A stretch of DNA of 9,021 bases, taken from positions 1 to 9,021 of the forward strand of contig JACQZD010000103.1 in the NCBI GenBank assembly GCA_016207865.1, in the 5' to 3' direction. Each line of letters starts with the position of its first letter. The first letter of the stretch is position 1. The stretch comes from Nitrospirota bacterium (GTDB taxonomy: Bacteria; Nitrospirota; Thermodesulfovibrionia; UBA6902; DSMQ01). The notes under the pieces were generated by a model, which had not been told where the DNA came from, ran no database searches, and saw only the letters and a list, made by a program, of their open reading frames with translations. Below are positions 7,719 through 9,021 of this stretch, piece after piece. A program made the position numbers and the translations under genes.

Positions 7719-8758
7719 TGAAAATTAAAATTATTTATCCCAAGTGGCCCAAATTAAACCGTCAGACAGAGTTTCACCTGCCGCCGCACGGACCGGTTTG
7801 CTTTGCAGCTGCTATCCCTAATGATATTGAAATATCATTTTATGATGAAAATATTCAGCCTGTTGATTTTGACGGGAAGGCGGATCTCGCGGCTTTTTCC
7901 GTCATGCTCACCTGTCAGATTCCCCGCGCCTGGGAACTTGCAGGCCGTTTCAGGAAGCAGGGCATCCCCGTAATATTCGGCGGCATCGGGACCATGCTCC
8001 ATCATGAAGAAACACTCAGGTATGCCGACTCAGTCTTTCTCGGCGAGGCAGAGGGGCGGTTTGAAGAGGTACTAAATGATGTAAAAAATAATTCGCTGAA
8101 AAAAATTTACAACTACCTGAATGACTTCCCGGACATGAGTTTAATAGGGCCTGCAAGGCGGAGTAATAACTGGGAAAAAGAATTATTTAAGGCCTTAATC
8201 CCTCTTAAGAAAAAATGGATTTCACACCCTATTAAAGATGATGACGACATATTAGACCTTGCGGCAGAGGCAGGCTGCTGGTATGTATATCAGGCTGTTT
8301 TTGACACTTCAGATGTTATCAGACAACGGATCCGGCGGCTCAAGGAGCGCGGCATCGGGGTAGAGGGAACGATTATTCTCGGCATGGACGACCATGATGA
8401 AGATTACATAAAGCGGCTTGTGGATTTTTTGCTGGAAGTGGAGCTTGATTTGGCTGAATTTACAATACTCACTCCGTTTCCTCACTCGCCTATCAGGGCC
8501 GCTCTTGAGAAACAGAAGAGGATTCTCCATAATGATTGGCTGCGGTATACAGGGGCTGAGGTTGTTTTCAAGCCGGCAAAGATGAGCGCTGAGGCCTTAC
8601 AGAAAATGTTTTTTTATGCGTGGGATGAATTCTACCGGAACTCCAGTCAGAACCTTCAAATGGCAAAGATGTTTCTTAATGTGATTGAAAAGGAGAAAGC
8701 GGACGGCACATACAAGGGAACCCGTCTGAGGCGGGGAGGGTGGAAGGCCGGCAAATGA
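7718..8758 (+). CDS. B12-binding radical SAM family protein lacking the FeS-cluster segment
   Basis: A 346-residue protein. Residues 1-120 look like a cobalamin-binding domain of B12-dependent radical SAM enzymes (IYPKWP, LPPHGPVCFAAAIP, FYDEN, IFGGIGTMLHHEE, FLGEAEGRFEEVL). From about 151 the C-terminal half of a radical SAM barrel and tail follows (NWEKELFKALIPLKKKW, LAAEAGCWYVYQAVFD, GIGVEGTIILGMDDHDEDYIKR, FTILTPFPHSP, VVFKPAKMS). The piece between them, which in relatives carries CxxxCxxC for the 4Fe-4S cluster, is absent; the whole protein has only Cys28, Cys66 and Cys187, so no such cluster can form. The jump falls near residues 147-151 (GPARRSN to NWEKEL). The frame stays open, so it is an in-frame deletion of perhaps 70-90 residues (estimated from remembered relatives). 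Start ATG 7718 has AAGGGA 8 bases upstream. Confidence 0.78.
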   Translation: MKIKIIYPKWPKLNRQTEFHLPPHGPVCFAAAIPNDIEISFYDENIQPVDFDGKADLAAFSVMLTCQIPRAWELAGRFRKQGIPVIFGGIGTMLHHEETLRYADSVFLGEAEGRFEEVLNDVKNNSLKKIYNYLNDFPDMSLIGPARRSNNWEKELFKALIPLKKKWISHPIKDDDDILDLAAEAGCWYVYQAVFDTSDVIRQRIRRLKERGIGVEGTIILGMDDHDEDYIKRLVDFLLEVELDLAEFTILTPFPHSPIRAALEKQKRILHNDWLRYTGAEVVFKPAKMSAEALQKMFFYAWDEFYRNSSQNLQMAKMFLNVIEKEKADGTYKGTRLRRGGWKAGK

Positions 8759-9021
8759 AGATATTATTGATTTCATCCAATACAGCCACTTCGCCATATC
8801 CGATTTATCCGCTGGGCCTGGGTATAATTGCAGCCGCATTAACAGCGGCAGGCCATGATGTATTGCAGGTTGATATTCTGCAGAAAAATGCTTCTCTGGA
8901 TGCCGTCGCGGCTGAAATAGTGAATTTTAATCCCGGCTTAATCGGCATTTCAGTCCGCAACATTGACAATGTCAATCTCATGCATGAACAGTATTATATT
9001 GATACCGTAAGAAATATTGTA
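8755..9021 (+). CDS. B12-binding (probable radical SAM) protein, N-terminal part only
   Basis: The frame is open from ATG 8755 to the window edge, 89 codons. The start shares ATGA with the preceding stop and has GGAAGG 7 bases upstream. The translation begins MKILLISSNTATSPYPIYPLG and continues with LGIIAAALTAAGHDVLQVD and FNPGLIGISVRNIDN, the usual opening of a cobalamin-binding Rossmann-like domain of B12-dependent radical SAM enzymes. It resembles those annotated as lipid biosynthesis B12-binding/radical SAM proteins (from memory). The radical SAM domain itself would lie beyond the window. As a neighbour of the defective gene before it, it might supply the active radical enzyme of the pair (inference). 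Confidence 0.75.
   Translation, partial: MKILLISSNTATSPYPIYPLGLGIIAAALTAAGHDVLQVDILQKNASLDAVAAEIVNFNPGLIGISVRNIDNVNLMHEQYYIDTVRNIV

Noticed and set aside
8590..8839. Minus-strand open frame across the last gene junction
   Set aside because: It is antisense to the clear ATGA junction of two B12-binding genes and has no supporting features.

Overview
The window reads as one stretch of a plus-strand biosynthetic operon from a Gram-negative bacterium. The evidence for an outer membrane is a LolA-type carrier, an outer-membrane type lipoprotein and an RND/MMPL exporter. Genes are very tightly packed, with overlaps of 1 to 8 bases and frequent GTG or TTG starts. The inverted repeat in the only sizeable gap resembles the dispersed TGTCATTCCCGC-type repeats I associate with Nitrospirota and Desulfobacterota genomes. 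That taxonomic placement is a low-confidence guess.

Layout: (1) 1-1356, the 3' part of a radical SAM/SPASM enzyme fused to a hotdog dehydratase domain of the ApeP type. (2) 1356-5093, an export block: LolA-like periplasmic carrier, 12-TM RND/MMPL transporter, and a DUF3261-like lipoprotein. (3) 5090-5960, two small hotdog proteins: an ApeI-like dehydratase and a 4HBT acyl thioesterase. (4) 5961-6066, a gap holding an imperfect inverted repeat. (5) 6067-7718, a ketosynthase that stops early, then a ketosynthase-like chain-length-factor protein without an active-site cysteine. (6) 7718-9021, two B12-binding radical SAM-type genes in tandem. The first has lost the segment that should carry the CxxxCxxC cluster motif; the second runs off the window.

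Taken together, blocks 2 to 5 match the gene content of aryl polyene/xanthomonadin-type type II fatty-acid or polyketide assembly lines: KS, chain-length factor, a pair of divergent dehydratases, thioesterase, and LolA/MMPL/lipoprotein export to the outer membrane. The unusual part is that this set is embedded among three radical SAM genes, one physically fused to a dehydratase. The likely product is an unsaturated or radical-modified acyl chain carried on an acyl carrier protein, then handed to the envelope. No acyl carrier protein, ketoreductase, acyl ligase or acyltransferase is in the window, so they should lie outside it.

Two genes in the 3' half look damaged (KS C-terminus missing, radical SAM core missing), while the export half looks intact. 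This is either real decay or remodelling of the pathway, or an assembly problem.
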